From contig JAEWCJ010000427.1 in assembly GCA_023390695.1 (NCBI GenBank), forward strand, positions 1-9,673: DNA of 9,673 nt. Direction: 5' to 3'. The translations under genes were made by a program, and so were the position numbers. The notes beneath the pieces were generated by a model. That model was not told the DNA's origin. It saw only the letters and a list, made by a program, of their open reading frames with translations, and did no database searches. Of this stretch, positions 1 through 5,816 are shown piece after piece (the first letter of the stretch is position 1; each line of letters begins with the position of its first letter). Source of the stretch: Pseudomonadota bacterium. Its GTDB lineage: Bacteria > Pseudomonadota > Alphaproteobacteria > Rhizobiales > Xanthobacteraceae.

Positions 1-429
1 CCATTCCGGCAGGCCGAGAACGGTGGAGGTGCCGCCGATAGCTGCCACGACGTCGGCACCGCCGAGCGCAAGAATGAGCCCGGCGTCGACCGCGATCCCG
101 TCGGCGATGACGCGGGCGATCCTCTGCAGCGCGGCCGGGAGAAACTGGACGATGACGTCAAGCCGCATCGCCAGCGGACCGGCGATCGCGACGGGCGCCC
201 CGACCGCGACCAGCAGGACATTGAGCCAGATGGCGAGTTCCTCCGACCAGATCAGCCCGCTGCCGAACACATAACGCAGCGTCACCGACGTCATCACCAG
301 AACGAACAGGACCGCGAGGATCAGCGCGCCAAGCCATTGCAGTGCGGCCGACAGACGGTCGAGCATGGACGCAAGAACGCGGCGGCGGCCATCGCGCACT
401 GGAATGTTGCTGGTGTCCATGGCGGCCAT
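1..429 (-). CDS. dctQ: TRAP transporter small permease subunit (DctQ family), C-terminus cut by the window edge
   Basis: This is the small four-helix integral membrane subunit of a tripartite ATP-independent periplasmic (TRAP) transporter. It works with a large DctM permease and a periplasmic DctP receptor to import organic acids. The visible 143 residues have a basic N-terminus, a hydrophobic helix at about 32-52, and the family hallmark around 52-68 (RYVFGSGLIWSEELAIW), followed by a second helix at about 66-84. The segment MRLDVIVQFLP at 88-98 matches the usual loop before helix three. The visible end GLPEW at 139-143 matches the start of the last helix, so only some 20-40 residues should be missing. 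The start is ATG at 429 or ATG at 420; neither has a good ribosome binding site. The start lies 12 bases after the NIPSNAP stop, so translation is probably coupled. A dctM gene is expected just beyond the left edge. The substrate cannot be read from this subunit. Confidence 0.88.
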   Translation of the reverse strand, partial: MAAMDTSNIPVRDGRRRVLASMLDRLSAALQWLGALILAVLFVLVMTSVTLRYVFGSGLIWSEELAIWLNVLLVAVGAPVAIAGPLAMRLDVIVQFLPAALQRIARVIADGIAVDAGLILALGGADVVAAIGGTSTVLGLPEW

Positions 430-441
430 TCTGCCGAAACT

Positions 442-756
442 TCACTGCATGGGCGAGAAGGCCGTCGGGCGCAGAATGCGATTGCGCATCCGGATCACAT
501 ACGAGGACGTCTTTTTGCGGAACGCCTGCCAGGCAGGATCGGCTTCCATGGCGGCGCGCCGGCGTTCGCGGTCGCCCATATCCTTGTAGCGCCAGATATG
601 CACGACCTCGTTCACCGTGCCGCAATCGGTGGTGAACCAGCCGACAAGATCGCCGAGATGGCTGATCTGCAGCGCCATGCCCTCCGCGACATAGGTGTCG
701 AGATAGTCCTTCACATGCTCCGGTTTGATCAGATAGCTGCGCTCGTCGAGGATCAT
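442..756 (-). CDS. NIPSNAP family protein
   Basis: This is a small soluble protein of 104 residues with the NIPSNAP ferredoxin-like alpha-beta fold. The biochemical role of the bacterial family is not settled. Visible hallmarks are the opening strand MILDERSYLIKPEHV, a central strand with GWFTTDCGTVNEVVHIWRY at about residues 39-57, and the helix with RRRAAMEADPAWQAF at about 65-79. The open frame could start earlier, at 828, but the extra 24 residues are low in order and match nothing in the family, whose members normally begin MI-E-R-Y, so ATG 756 is preferred. No strong ribosome binding site is visible at either start. The gene lies between an upstream regulator gene and dctQ on the same strand. 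NIPSNAP genes next to organic-acid transporters are a recurring pattern in alphaproteobacteria, but here the link is only positional. Confidence 0.85.
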   Translation of the reverse strand: MILDERSYLIKPEHVKDYLDTYVAEGMALQISHLGDLVGWFTTDCGTVNEVVHIWRYKDMGDRERRRAAMEADPAWQAFRKKTSSYVIRMRNRILRPTAFSPMQ

Positions 757-827
757 CTGTGGTCCGGTCAGCCCGAGGCTGTGTTGGCGGTGAGATCGCG
801 GCCGCACAGGCGCGACCGGGTGAGACA

Positions 828-843
828 TATGCCGCGCGGCATA
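828..843. promoter_or_regulatory. Perfect 16-bp palindrome, candidate operator
   Basis: The sequence TATGCCGCGCGGCATA is identical to its reverse complement over 16 bases. It lies in the 105-base gap between the regulator stop (862) and the preferred NIPSNAP start (756). It has no T tract on either strand, which argues against an intrinsic terminator. A regulator binding site controlling the NIPSNAP-dctQ unit is the simplest reading, but this is inference. If the NIPSNAP gene instead starts at 828, the palindrome directly precedes and overlaps that start codon. Confidence 0.45.
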
Positions 844-861
844 ACACGCTTGGGCGGCAAA

Positions 862-1713
862 TCAGCCTGTTTCATCCAGCGAATGTCGCACGCACTGGGC
901 CAGATACAGGAATACGGTCGCCGCAAAGTCGTTCAGCGCGGCCGATAGCGGCGGGCAGACGGCAAGAAGTTCGTCGCCGTCTCCCGTCCGGGCGACGAAT
1001 CCGAGCCGTTCGGCGTCGCGCAGCACATTCAAGACGTGCGGACGCGATATGCTGAAGCGGCGCGACAATGCCGACACCGAGAGTGTGAAGGGCTGCGGTA
1101 TCGGTGCTTGCGGTTCCGACGCGAGAAACAGGCTGAACAGGATCATCATGCCGGCGTTGCGCTCGGCCAGCGGGTAAAGCGCTGGCGAGGAATCAAGAAA
1201 GCGGAAGCCGGCGCGGAACGATGCGCCGAAGCGGCGCGCCAGGGCGGAAAGAAAGTCCTCGCGATAAAGATTGGCGAGGCCGGATTTGCCTTCCGGCATC
1301 AACAATGACATGGCGCGGAAATGACAGGCGAGGCGCTCCCGCTGGGAATTGAGCATCAGTTCGGTCGGCACGAGCGGACGCATGCGCCGGTCGCTGCCGT
1401 GCGGTCCCGGCACCAGATAGCCGGCGTAGCGCATGAGAAGAAGCATGGCGGTCGCGCGGCCGGCGCTGCAAAGCCCGGTCTCGGTGCAAAGAGCTTTCAT
1501 CCGCGCGGCGGACAGGCTTGGTTGTCCATCGTCGGAGGAAAAATGCAGGTAGATTGCCAGCATGCCGAAAATAGCCCGGCCGCGGTCGTTCATCACCTGA
1601 TTGAGCACGCGGTTGCCTTGGTACACGGCGACGATCCCGTGCATCATCGTGTGCACGGCTTCGGCAAATCGGGGATGCGCCTGCAGCACTGCGACGTCAT
1701 GCGCAGACGGCAT
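862..1713 (-). CDS. Putative transcriptional regulator with two winged-helix domains, no named family
   Basis: This protein of about 283 residues has two helix-turn-helix-like regions and no recognisable effector or catalytic domain. Numbered from ATG 1713, the first is at about 45-119, with RGRAIFGMLAIYLHF, a recognition-like stretch around TETGLCSAGRATAMLLLM, and a basic wing near SDRRMRPLVPT. The second is at about 209-245, where SVSALSRRFSISRPHVLNVL followed by RDAERLGFVAR is a classic MarR/Crp-like helix-turn-helix and wing. The linker between them is helical. ATG 1713 is chosen because GGTGA sits seven bases upstream. An in-frame ATG at 1794 would add 27 Ser/Pro/Gly-rich residues with only a weak GAG upstream. 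The gene is transcribed away from the CoA ligase pair and towards NIPSNAP and dctQ, so it probably controls one or both sides. I recognise the architecture but cannot assign a family name. Confidence 0.72.
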   Translation of the reverse strand: MPSAHDVAVLQAHPRFAEAVHTMMHGIVAVYQGNRVLNQVMNDRGRAIFGMLAIYLHFSSDDGQPSLSAARMKALCTETGLCSAGRATAMLLLMRYAGYLVPGPHGSDRRMRPLVPTELMLNSQRERLACHFRAMSLLMPEGKSGLANLYREDFLSALARRFGASFRAGFRFLDSSPALYPLAERNAGMMILFSLFLASEPQAPIPQPFTLSVSALSRRFSISRPHVLNVLRDAERLGFVARTGDGDELLAVCPPLSAALNDFAATVFLYLAQCVRHSLDETG

Positions 1714-1720
1714 CGTCTCG

Positions 1721-1725
1721 TCACC
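1721..1725 (-). promoter_or_regulatory. Ribosome binding site that decides the regulator start
   Basis: Read on the minus strand, GGTGA is followed by seven bases and then ATG at 1713. This matches the anti-Shine-Dalgarno sequence better than anything upstream of the alternative ATG at 1794. Confidence 0.5.
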
Positions 1726-1920
1726 GGGAGATGACGCAGAACGGGAGGGAGGAGTGCCGCCCTGCGCAGCTTCGGACCGATGCAGAAGATCCATTGCAGA
1801 ACTCGATTCCGGGGCCGACGGGCCGCCGTTTATGCGCTGATTAGCCGTCTCACGGACAACACGGCAAGGTGAAGAGCTACGGGCCGCGGTGGCCGAGTGA
1901 CGCGCCGGCTTTCCCCCATA

Positions 1921-1956
1921 TTTCCTTACGGCGACATGTTTCCTTACAGCGACATG
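1921..1956. repeat. Two tandem copies of an 18-bp repeat
   Basis: TTTCCTTACGGCGACATG (1921-1938) is followed immediately by TTTCCTTACAGCGACATG (1939-1956), with one mismatch in 18. The pair lies just upstream of the possible promoter and inverted repeat of the CoA ligase genes. The copies could be tandem binding sites for an activator. Alternatively, read on the minus strand each unit begins with TGTCGC and continues with GTAAGGAAA, which resembles the multiple short repeats found at ends of IS21-type elements, so a leftover insertion-sequence end is also possible. Confidence 0.6.
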
Positions 1957-1963
1957 GGCTCGA

Positions 1964-1990
1964 TTGTGGGGGCGTAATTTCTGGTATTAT
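1964..1990 (+). promoter_or_regulatory. Possible sigma-70-type promoter for the CoA ligase genes
   Basis: A -35-like TTGTGG (1964-1969) and a -10-like TATTAT (1985-1990, five of six matches to TATAAT) are separated by 15 bases. A 17-base spacing would use the weaker TTATGT at 1987-1992. The -10 region lies inside the inverted repeat at 1980-2000. This is a by-eye assignment and the start point could lie elsewhere. Confidence 0.3.
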
Positions 1991-2000
1991 GTATTCCAGA
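1980..2000. promoter_or_regulatory. 21-bp interrupted inverted repeat, candidate operator
   Basis: The arms TCTGGTAT (1980-1987) and ATTCCAGA (1993-2000) are complementary at seven of eight positions around a five-base centre. Size and form fit a dimeric helix-turn-helix repressor such as a GntR/FadR-type protein. The repeat overlaps the -10-like TATTAT, so binding would be expected to block transcription of the downstream pair. No GntR gene lies in the window; the double winged-helix regulator at 862-1713 is the nearest candidate. Confidence 0.45.
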
Positions 2001-2069
2001 GCCGCCCAAAAAAGAACCTTCAAGGTGCACTGGGCTTTGCCGGCTCCAATAAGAAAATCAACGCGATAT

Positions 2070-2075
2070 GGAGGG
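2070..2075 (+). promoter_or_regulatory. Ribosome binding site that decides the CoA ligase beta-subunit start
   Basis: GGAGGG is eight bases before ATG 2084. The open frame extends back to 1964, but the earlier part runs through the inverted repeat and promoter-like region and has no family similarity, so ATG 2084 is the start. Confidence 0.8.
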
Positions 2076-2083
2076 CTAACGCC

Positions 2084-3253
2084 ATGGAACTTCATGAGTT
2101 TCAAGCGAAACAGCTACTGTCCCGCTACGCGCTTGGTTGTCCGAGGGGGCAGGCTGCCGCCACCCCGGACGAGGCGGAAACGGTTGCTGCCTCGCTCGGG
2201 TCGTCGGATCTTTTCGTCAAAGCCCAGATCCATGCTGGCAGCCGCTTCAGGGCCGGCGGCGTGCGGCGGGTACGCACGGCGGCCGAGGCGAAGGCTGCGG
2301 CGGCTGAGCTTCTGGGCCAGAAACTGGTCACCCAGCAGACCGGGCCGCGCGGCGAGACCGTGTCGCGGGTGCTGGTCGAAGCGGGCGTGGCTGGCGCGCG
2401 CGAACTCTATCTGGCGATGGTCGTCGACGGCTCGACCGGTGCGCTCATGGCGATGGGCGGCGACGGCGGCACCGAGATCGAGGAGCGGGCCGGGCAAGGG
2501 CTTCCGCCGCTGGAGACATTGTCGCTCGGGACCGGCGGCGAGAGGCAGGCGGGCGAGATCGCGGATTTTTGCCGGCGCATCGGACTGACCGGCCGTGCCG
2601 CGGATAATGGGGCTGGCGTCGTCCGCGCGATACATCGCGCCTTCATCGACCTCGACGCCAGCCTGATCGAAATCAATCCTTTGGTCGTGACCGCCGGCGG
2701 CGATCTGATCCTGGCCGACGCCAAGGTCATCCTCGACGACAATGCCATGTTCCGTCACCCCGATCTTGAGCGGCTGCGCGAGCCGGGCGATGTCGACGAT
2801 GTCGAACTGAAAGCGCAGCGGCATCAGGTCAATTTCGTTCAGCTCAATGGCGATATCGGCGTTGTCGTGAACGGCGCCGGGCTCGGCCTTGCGACGCTCG
2901 ATCTGGTGCGCGCGGCCGGCGGCGTGCCGGCCAATTTCATGGACATCCGCACGACCGCGAAGAGCCTCGACATCGCGCAAGGCATTGGCCTCGTGCTCGA
3001 CAATCCGCGCGCCAGGGTGCTGCTGATCAATGTCTATGGCGGCGGCATGCAGCCCTGCGACACCATCATCGAGGGACTCGGCATTGCCATCAAGCGCAAG
3101 GGCAGGTCGCTGCCGATCGTGCTGCGTCTCACCGGCAATAATGAAGATCTGGCGCGTCTGCGGCTCGTCAATTTCAATCTGAACGCCATCGAATGCAGCG
3201 ACATGTGGCAGGCGGCCACGCGCGCCGTGGCGATCGCTGCGGGGAGGGCATGA
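2084..3253 (+). CDS. ATP-grasp CoA ligase beta subunit, divergent SucC/MtkA-like
   Basis: The 389-residue protein is collinear with succinyl-CoA synthetase beta (SucC) and malate-CoA ligase large subunit (MtkA), both close to 390 residues. It starts with the typical MELHEFQAKQLL. The ATP-grasp domain includes FVKAQIHAGSRFRAGGV (44-60), KLVTQQTGP (80-88), ELYLAMVVD (107-115), LIEINPLVV (194-202) and a DAK segment (212-214). The C-terminal flavodoxin-like domain includes VNGAGL (262-267) and NVYGGGMQPCD (316-326). Several loops are unusual. The strongly conserved GGGA after ANFLDV in SucC and MtkA is RTTA here (289-292), and GGRGKAGG is GSRFRAGG. This points to a paralog with a different acid substrate rather than the citric acid cycle enzyme. 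It would form acyl-CoA from a carboxylate, nucleotide and CoA together with the alpha subunit that follows. The start is set by GGAGGG at 2070-2075. Its stop codon overlaps the alpha-subunit start. Confidence 0.87.
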   Translation: MELHEFQAKQLLSRYALGCPRGQAAATPDEAETVAASLGSSDLFVKAQIHAGSRFRAGGVRRVRTAAEAKAAAAELLGQKLVTQQTGPRGETVSRVLVEAGVAGARELYLAMVVDGSTGALMAMGGDGGTEIEERAGQGLPPLETLSLGTGGERQAGEIADFCRRIGLTGRAADNGAGVVRAIHRAFIDLDASLIEINPLVVTAGGDLILADAKVILDDNAMFRHPDLERLREPGDVDDVELKAQRHQVNFVQLNGDIGVVVNGAGLGLATLDLVRAAGGVPANFMDIRTTAKSLDIAQGIGLVLDNPRARVLLINVYGGGMQPCDTIIEGLGIAIKRKGRSLPIVLRLTGNNEDLARLRLVNFNLNAIECSDMWQAATRAVAIAAGRA

Positions 3254-4137
3254 TGACTGTTCTCGTCGACCAGAATACGAAAGTGCTGTGCCAGGGCATG
3301 ACCGGCTGGGCCGGCACCTATCATACCAATCGCATGATCCAGTACGGCACCAACGTCGTCGCCGGCGTGACGCCCGGCAAGGGCGGCAAGTCCCATATCG
3401 ATGTGCCGGTATTCAACGCCGTGGCGGAGGCGATGGCGGCCACCGGCGCCAATGCCAGTTGCGTTTTCGTGCCGCCCGCCAATGCGGCGGCGGCGATCAT
3501 CGAGAGTATCGAAGCCGGCATGCCGTTCGTCGTCGTCGTCACCGAACGCATTCCGGTTCTCGACATGGTGCGCGTGCGCGAGGCGCTGAAAGGATCGCGC
3601 ACGCGTCTCGTCGGTCCGAACTCGCAAGGCGTGCTGTCGCCCGGAACGTGCCAGATCGGCGTCATGGCGACCGACCGCGCGCGGCGCGGGAGCATCGGTG
3701 TCGTGTCCCGTTCGGCATCGTTGACGAGCGAAGTGGTGGCGCAACTGACCGCCGCCGGTCTTGGCCAGTCGACCACGATCGGGATCGGCGGCGACGCGGT
3801 GCACGGAATGGGAATTGCCGAATGTCTTGAGCTGTTCTTTGCCGACCCGCAGACCGATGCGGTGGTGCTGGTCGGCGAGATCGGCGGCAACGAGGAACAG
3901 GAGGCGGCGCGGTATCTGCGTGAGAATGGAATCAGGAAGCCGGTGATCGCTCTGATTGCCGGCCAATATGCCCCGCCGCAGCGGCGTATGGGTCACGCCG
4001 GCACGTTGACGTTGCTCGGGCGCGGCGATGCCGGCAGCAAGGTCGCAGAGCTGGAAGCGGCCGGCGTCATCATCGCCGCCAGTTCGCATCTTGTCGGTGC
4101 GGCCACACGGGATGCGCTGGCGCGGCGTGCGGCATGA
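3253..4137 (+). CDS. CoA ligase alpha subunit, divergent SucD/MtkB-like
   Basis: This 294-residue protein matches the alpha subunit of succinyl-CoA synthetase and malate-CoA ligase. It has an N-terminal CoA-binding Rossmann domain, with CQGMTGWAGTYH (13-24) and VAGVTPGKGG (36-45), and a C-terminal ligase domain. The phosphorylated histidine is kept at residue 248 in RRMGHAG, near E. coli SucD His246, and GEIGGNEEQEAA (208-219) is the normal partner segment. Departures from the norm are GPNSQG (121-126) where GPNCPG is usual, and SRSASLTSE (152-160) where SRSGTLTYE is usual. Starts at 3250 or 3253 are possible; GGGGAGGG at 3241-3248 fits 3253 better, where TGATG overlaps the beta-subunit stop by one base. 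The two subunits are therefore coupled and probably made in equal amounts. The substrate is not known. Confidence 0.87.
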   Translation: MTVLVDQNTKVLCQGMTGWAGTYHTNRMIQYGTNVVAGVTPGKGGKSHIDVPVFNAVAEAMAATGANASCVFVPPANAAAAIIESIEAGMPFVVVVTERIPVLDMVRVREALKGSRTRLVGPNSQGVLSPGTCQIGVMATDRARRGSIGVVSRSASLTSEVVAQLTAAGLGQSTTIGIGGDAVHGMGIAECLELFFADPQTDAVVLVGEIGGNEEQEAARYLRENGIRKPVIALIAGQYAPPQRRMGHAGTLTLLGRGDAGSKVAELEAAGVIIAASSHLVGAATRDALARRAA

Positions 4138-4153
4138 AGCAACCGGCTCCAGG

Positions 4154-5695
4154 CTAAGCGGCACAGATCTGCGGCAGCAGATTTTCGCCGGCAGCGGCAA
4201 TGACGGCGCCGCTGCGGACAAGCTCGGTCGCCGCACAGATATGCGGATGCAGATACTGGTCTTCATCCAGCAGCGGCACGCGCGCGCGGATGGCCGCGAT
4301 CGCGGATTGCAGCGGCAGACTTGTCTCCAGCGGCGCGTGAAAGTGGCAGCCCTGCGCGGCCGCCAGCCATTCGATGGCGATGATCGCGGCGGCATTGTCG
4401 GCCATCGGCATCAGCCGTCTGGCGCCATGCGCGGCCATGGAGACGTGGTCCTCCTGATTGGCCGACGTCGGAATGGAATCGACGCTGGCCGGCATGGCGC
4501 GCTGCTTGTTCTCCGAGACCAGGGCCGCCGCCGTCACCTGCGGGATCATGAAGCCGGAATTCAGTCCGGGCTTGGGCGTGAGAAAGGCGGGCAGGCCGGA
4601 CAAGGCCGGATCGACCAGCATGGCGATGCGGCGCTCCGCCAGCGAACCGATTTCGCACAATGCGATGGCGAGCATGTCGGCGGCGAAGGCGACAGGCTCG
4701 GCGTGAAAGTTTCCGCCCGACAGCGCCGTGTTGCCATCGGTGAAGATCAATGGATTGTCGGTGACGCTGTTGGCCTCGATGGCGAGCGTGTCCGCCGCCT
4801 TGCGCAGCATGTCGAAACACGCGCCCATCACCTGCGGCTGGCAACGCAGGCAATAGGGAGCCTGCACACGGGCATCGTTGACGAGATGCGAGGCGCGGAT
4901 CGCGCTGCCGGCCAGCAACGCCCGCAAGGCGGCCGCGGTCGCGACCTGGCCGGGATGTTTGCGCAATGCGTGGATGCGCGCATCGAAGGGCGTGTCGGAG
5001 CCGCGCGCGGCGTCGGTCGACAATGCGCCGGTCACCAAAGCGGTGCGCAGCAGGTTCTCGGCTTCGAACAATCCGGCAAGCGCAAAGGCGGTGGAGAATT
5101 GCGTGCCGTTGAGCAGCGCCAGGCCTTCCTTGGGCGCGAGCGTCAGCGGGGCGAGCCCGGCCTGGGCAAGCGCTTCGGCGGCGGGCAGGCGGCCGTCCGG
5201 CGAGGTGATGAACCCGACCCCGATCATCGCCGCGCTCAGATGCGCGAGCGGCGCGAGATCGCCGGACGCGCCGACCGAGCCTTGCGAGGGGATTTCCGGG
5301 ATCAGGTCCTTGTCGAGCAGCGATTGCAGCAGGTGCAGGGTTGCCGGCCGGATGCCGGAGGCGGCCTGCGCCAGACTGGCCAGTTTCAGCGCGATCATCA
5401 GCCGCACGACCGGCGCGGGTACCGGCTCGCCGGTGCCGGCGGCATGCGACAATACGATATTTCGTTGCAGGGTTGCGAGGTCCTCGGTGCCGATGCGCAT
5501 CTGGGCCAGCTTTCCGAAGCCGGTATTGATGCCATAGACGGCATCCCCGCCTCTTATAATGGCATCGACCGCCTGCGCATTCGCCGCGACCGCCGGCATG
5601 CAGGACGCATCCAGCGTCGTGCCGGCGCCGCGATAGAATGCCCGCCAGCCGGCAAGCGGAATACGACCGGGGGTGAGGGGGACTTGCCGAACCAT
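4154..5695 (-). CDS. hutH: Histidine ammonia-lyase
   Basis: HutH removes ammonia from L-histidine to give trans-urocanate, the first step of histidine breakdown in the cytoplasm. The 513-residue length is normal for the family (about 510). The MIO cofactor triad Ala143-Ser144-Gly145 lies in [14 protein letters not shown]. Tyr54 is in YGINTGFG, and His84 in LSHAAG is the residue that marks histidine rather than phenylalanine or tyrosine specificity. SANQEDH with Glu415 is also present. The usual QDPYSLR motif reads QAPYCLR (278-284), so a widely conserved Asp is Ala, while Tyr281 and Arg284 are kept. The start ATG 5695 gives the expected N-terminus, with only a weak ribosome binding site. It is convergent with the CoA ligase pair, with 16 bases between stops and no terminator hairpin. 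It is divergent from the ABC importer. hutU and hutI are not in the window. Confidence 0.95.
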   Translation of the reverse strand: MVRQVPLTPGRIPLAGWRAFYRGAGTTLDASCMPAVAANAQAVDAIIRGGDAVYGINTGFGKLAQMRIGTEDLATLQRNIVLSHAAGTGEPVPAPVVRLMIALKLASLAQAASGIRPATLHLLQSLLDKDLIPEIPSQGSVGASGDLAPLAHLSAAMIGVGFITSPDGRLPAAEALAQAGLAPLTLAPKEGLALLNGTQFSTAFALAGLFEAENLLRTALVTGALSTDAARGSDTPFDARIHALRKHPGQVATAAALRALLAGSAIRASHLVNDARVQAPYCLRCQPQVMGACFDMLRKAADTLAIEANSVTDNPLIFTDGNTALSGGNFHAEPVAFAADMLAIALCEIGSLAERRIAMLVDPALSGLPAFLTPKPGLNSGFMIPQVTAAALVSENKQRAMPASVDSIPTSANQEDHVSMAAHGARRLMPMADNAAAIIAIEWLAAAQGCHFHAPLETSLPLQSAIAAIRARVPLLDEDQYLHPHICAATELVRSGAVIAAAGENLLPQICAA

Positions 5696-5816
5696 GCGTC
5701 AGTCTCGCGTTGCGATCGTCAGGGATGCTGCGCCGGATGGCCAGATTGACCTCGGCCTTTCGCCCATGCTTGCATAAGCCACAGCCGAAGTCCGGCATTC
5801 CTTTCTGGAGGGGCAA
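5696..5816. promoter_or_regulatory. Divergent intergenic region between hutH and the ABC importer
   Basis: These 121 bases must hold the promoter of the importer operon and probably that of hutH. On the plus strand TTGACC (5746-5751) could be a -35 box; the best -10-like hexamer at a suitable distance is TTGCAT (5770-5775), which is weak. A short imperfect palindrome GCTTGCATAAGC (5769-5780) overlaps it. I do not see a TTGTATATACAA-type HutC site. The plus-strand ribosome binding site GGAGGGG (5807-5813) ends three bases before ATG 5817. Confidence 0.35.

Larger units (their letters stand above)
1714..2083. other. 370-base divergent intergenic control region
   Basis: This gap separates the minus-strand regulator from the plus-strand CoA ligase pair. 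The part next to the regulator, to about 1900, may encode an N-terminal extension of the regulator (from ATG 1794) but otherwise shows nothing clear. The part from about 1910 to 2010 is noticeably more AT-rich than its surroundings and holds a tandem 18-bp repeat, an interrupted inverted repeat and a possible promoter, listed separately. From about 2001 to 2083 there is an AT-rich leader with an A-rich run (about 2007-2013), ending in a strong ribosome binding site. Confidence 0.6.

Noticed and set aside
158..847. A 229-codon minus-strand frame overlapping the NIPSNAP and dctQ genes
   Set aside because: It is out of phase with both recognised genes and shows no domain. The real dctQ frame is open to the window edge.
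1921..1956. CRISPR-like repeat
   Set aside because: There are only two copies, with no spacer between them and no cas gene nearby.
2084..4137. Firm naming as sucCD or as mtkAB
   Set aside because: Key loops differ from both groups, and no malyl-CoA lyase, serine-cycle or citric acid cycle gene is adjacent.
3034..4395. A 453-codon minus-strand open frame opposite the CoA ligase alpha subunit
   Set aside because: The composition is His/Arg/Asp-rich with no family signature; the plus-strand frame is clearly the gene.
4028..5749. A 573-codon plus-strand open frame opposite hutH
   Set aside because: It is antisense to a clear HutH, has no recognisable motif and a biased Arg/Gly/Gln composition, and begins inside the alpha-subunit gene.
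5696..5816. HutC operator between hutH and the importer
   Set aside because: No TTGTATATACAA-like dyad could be found; only a weak 12-bp imperfect palindrome is present.
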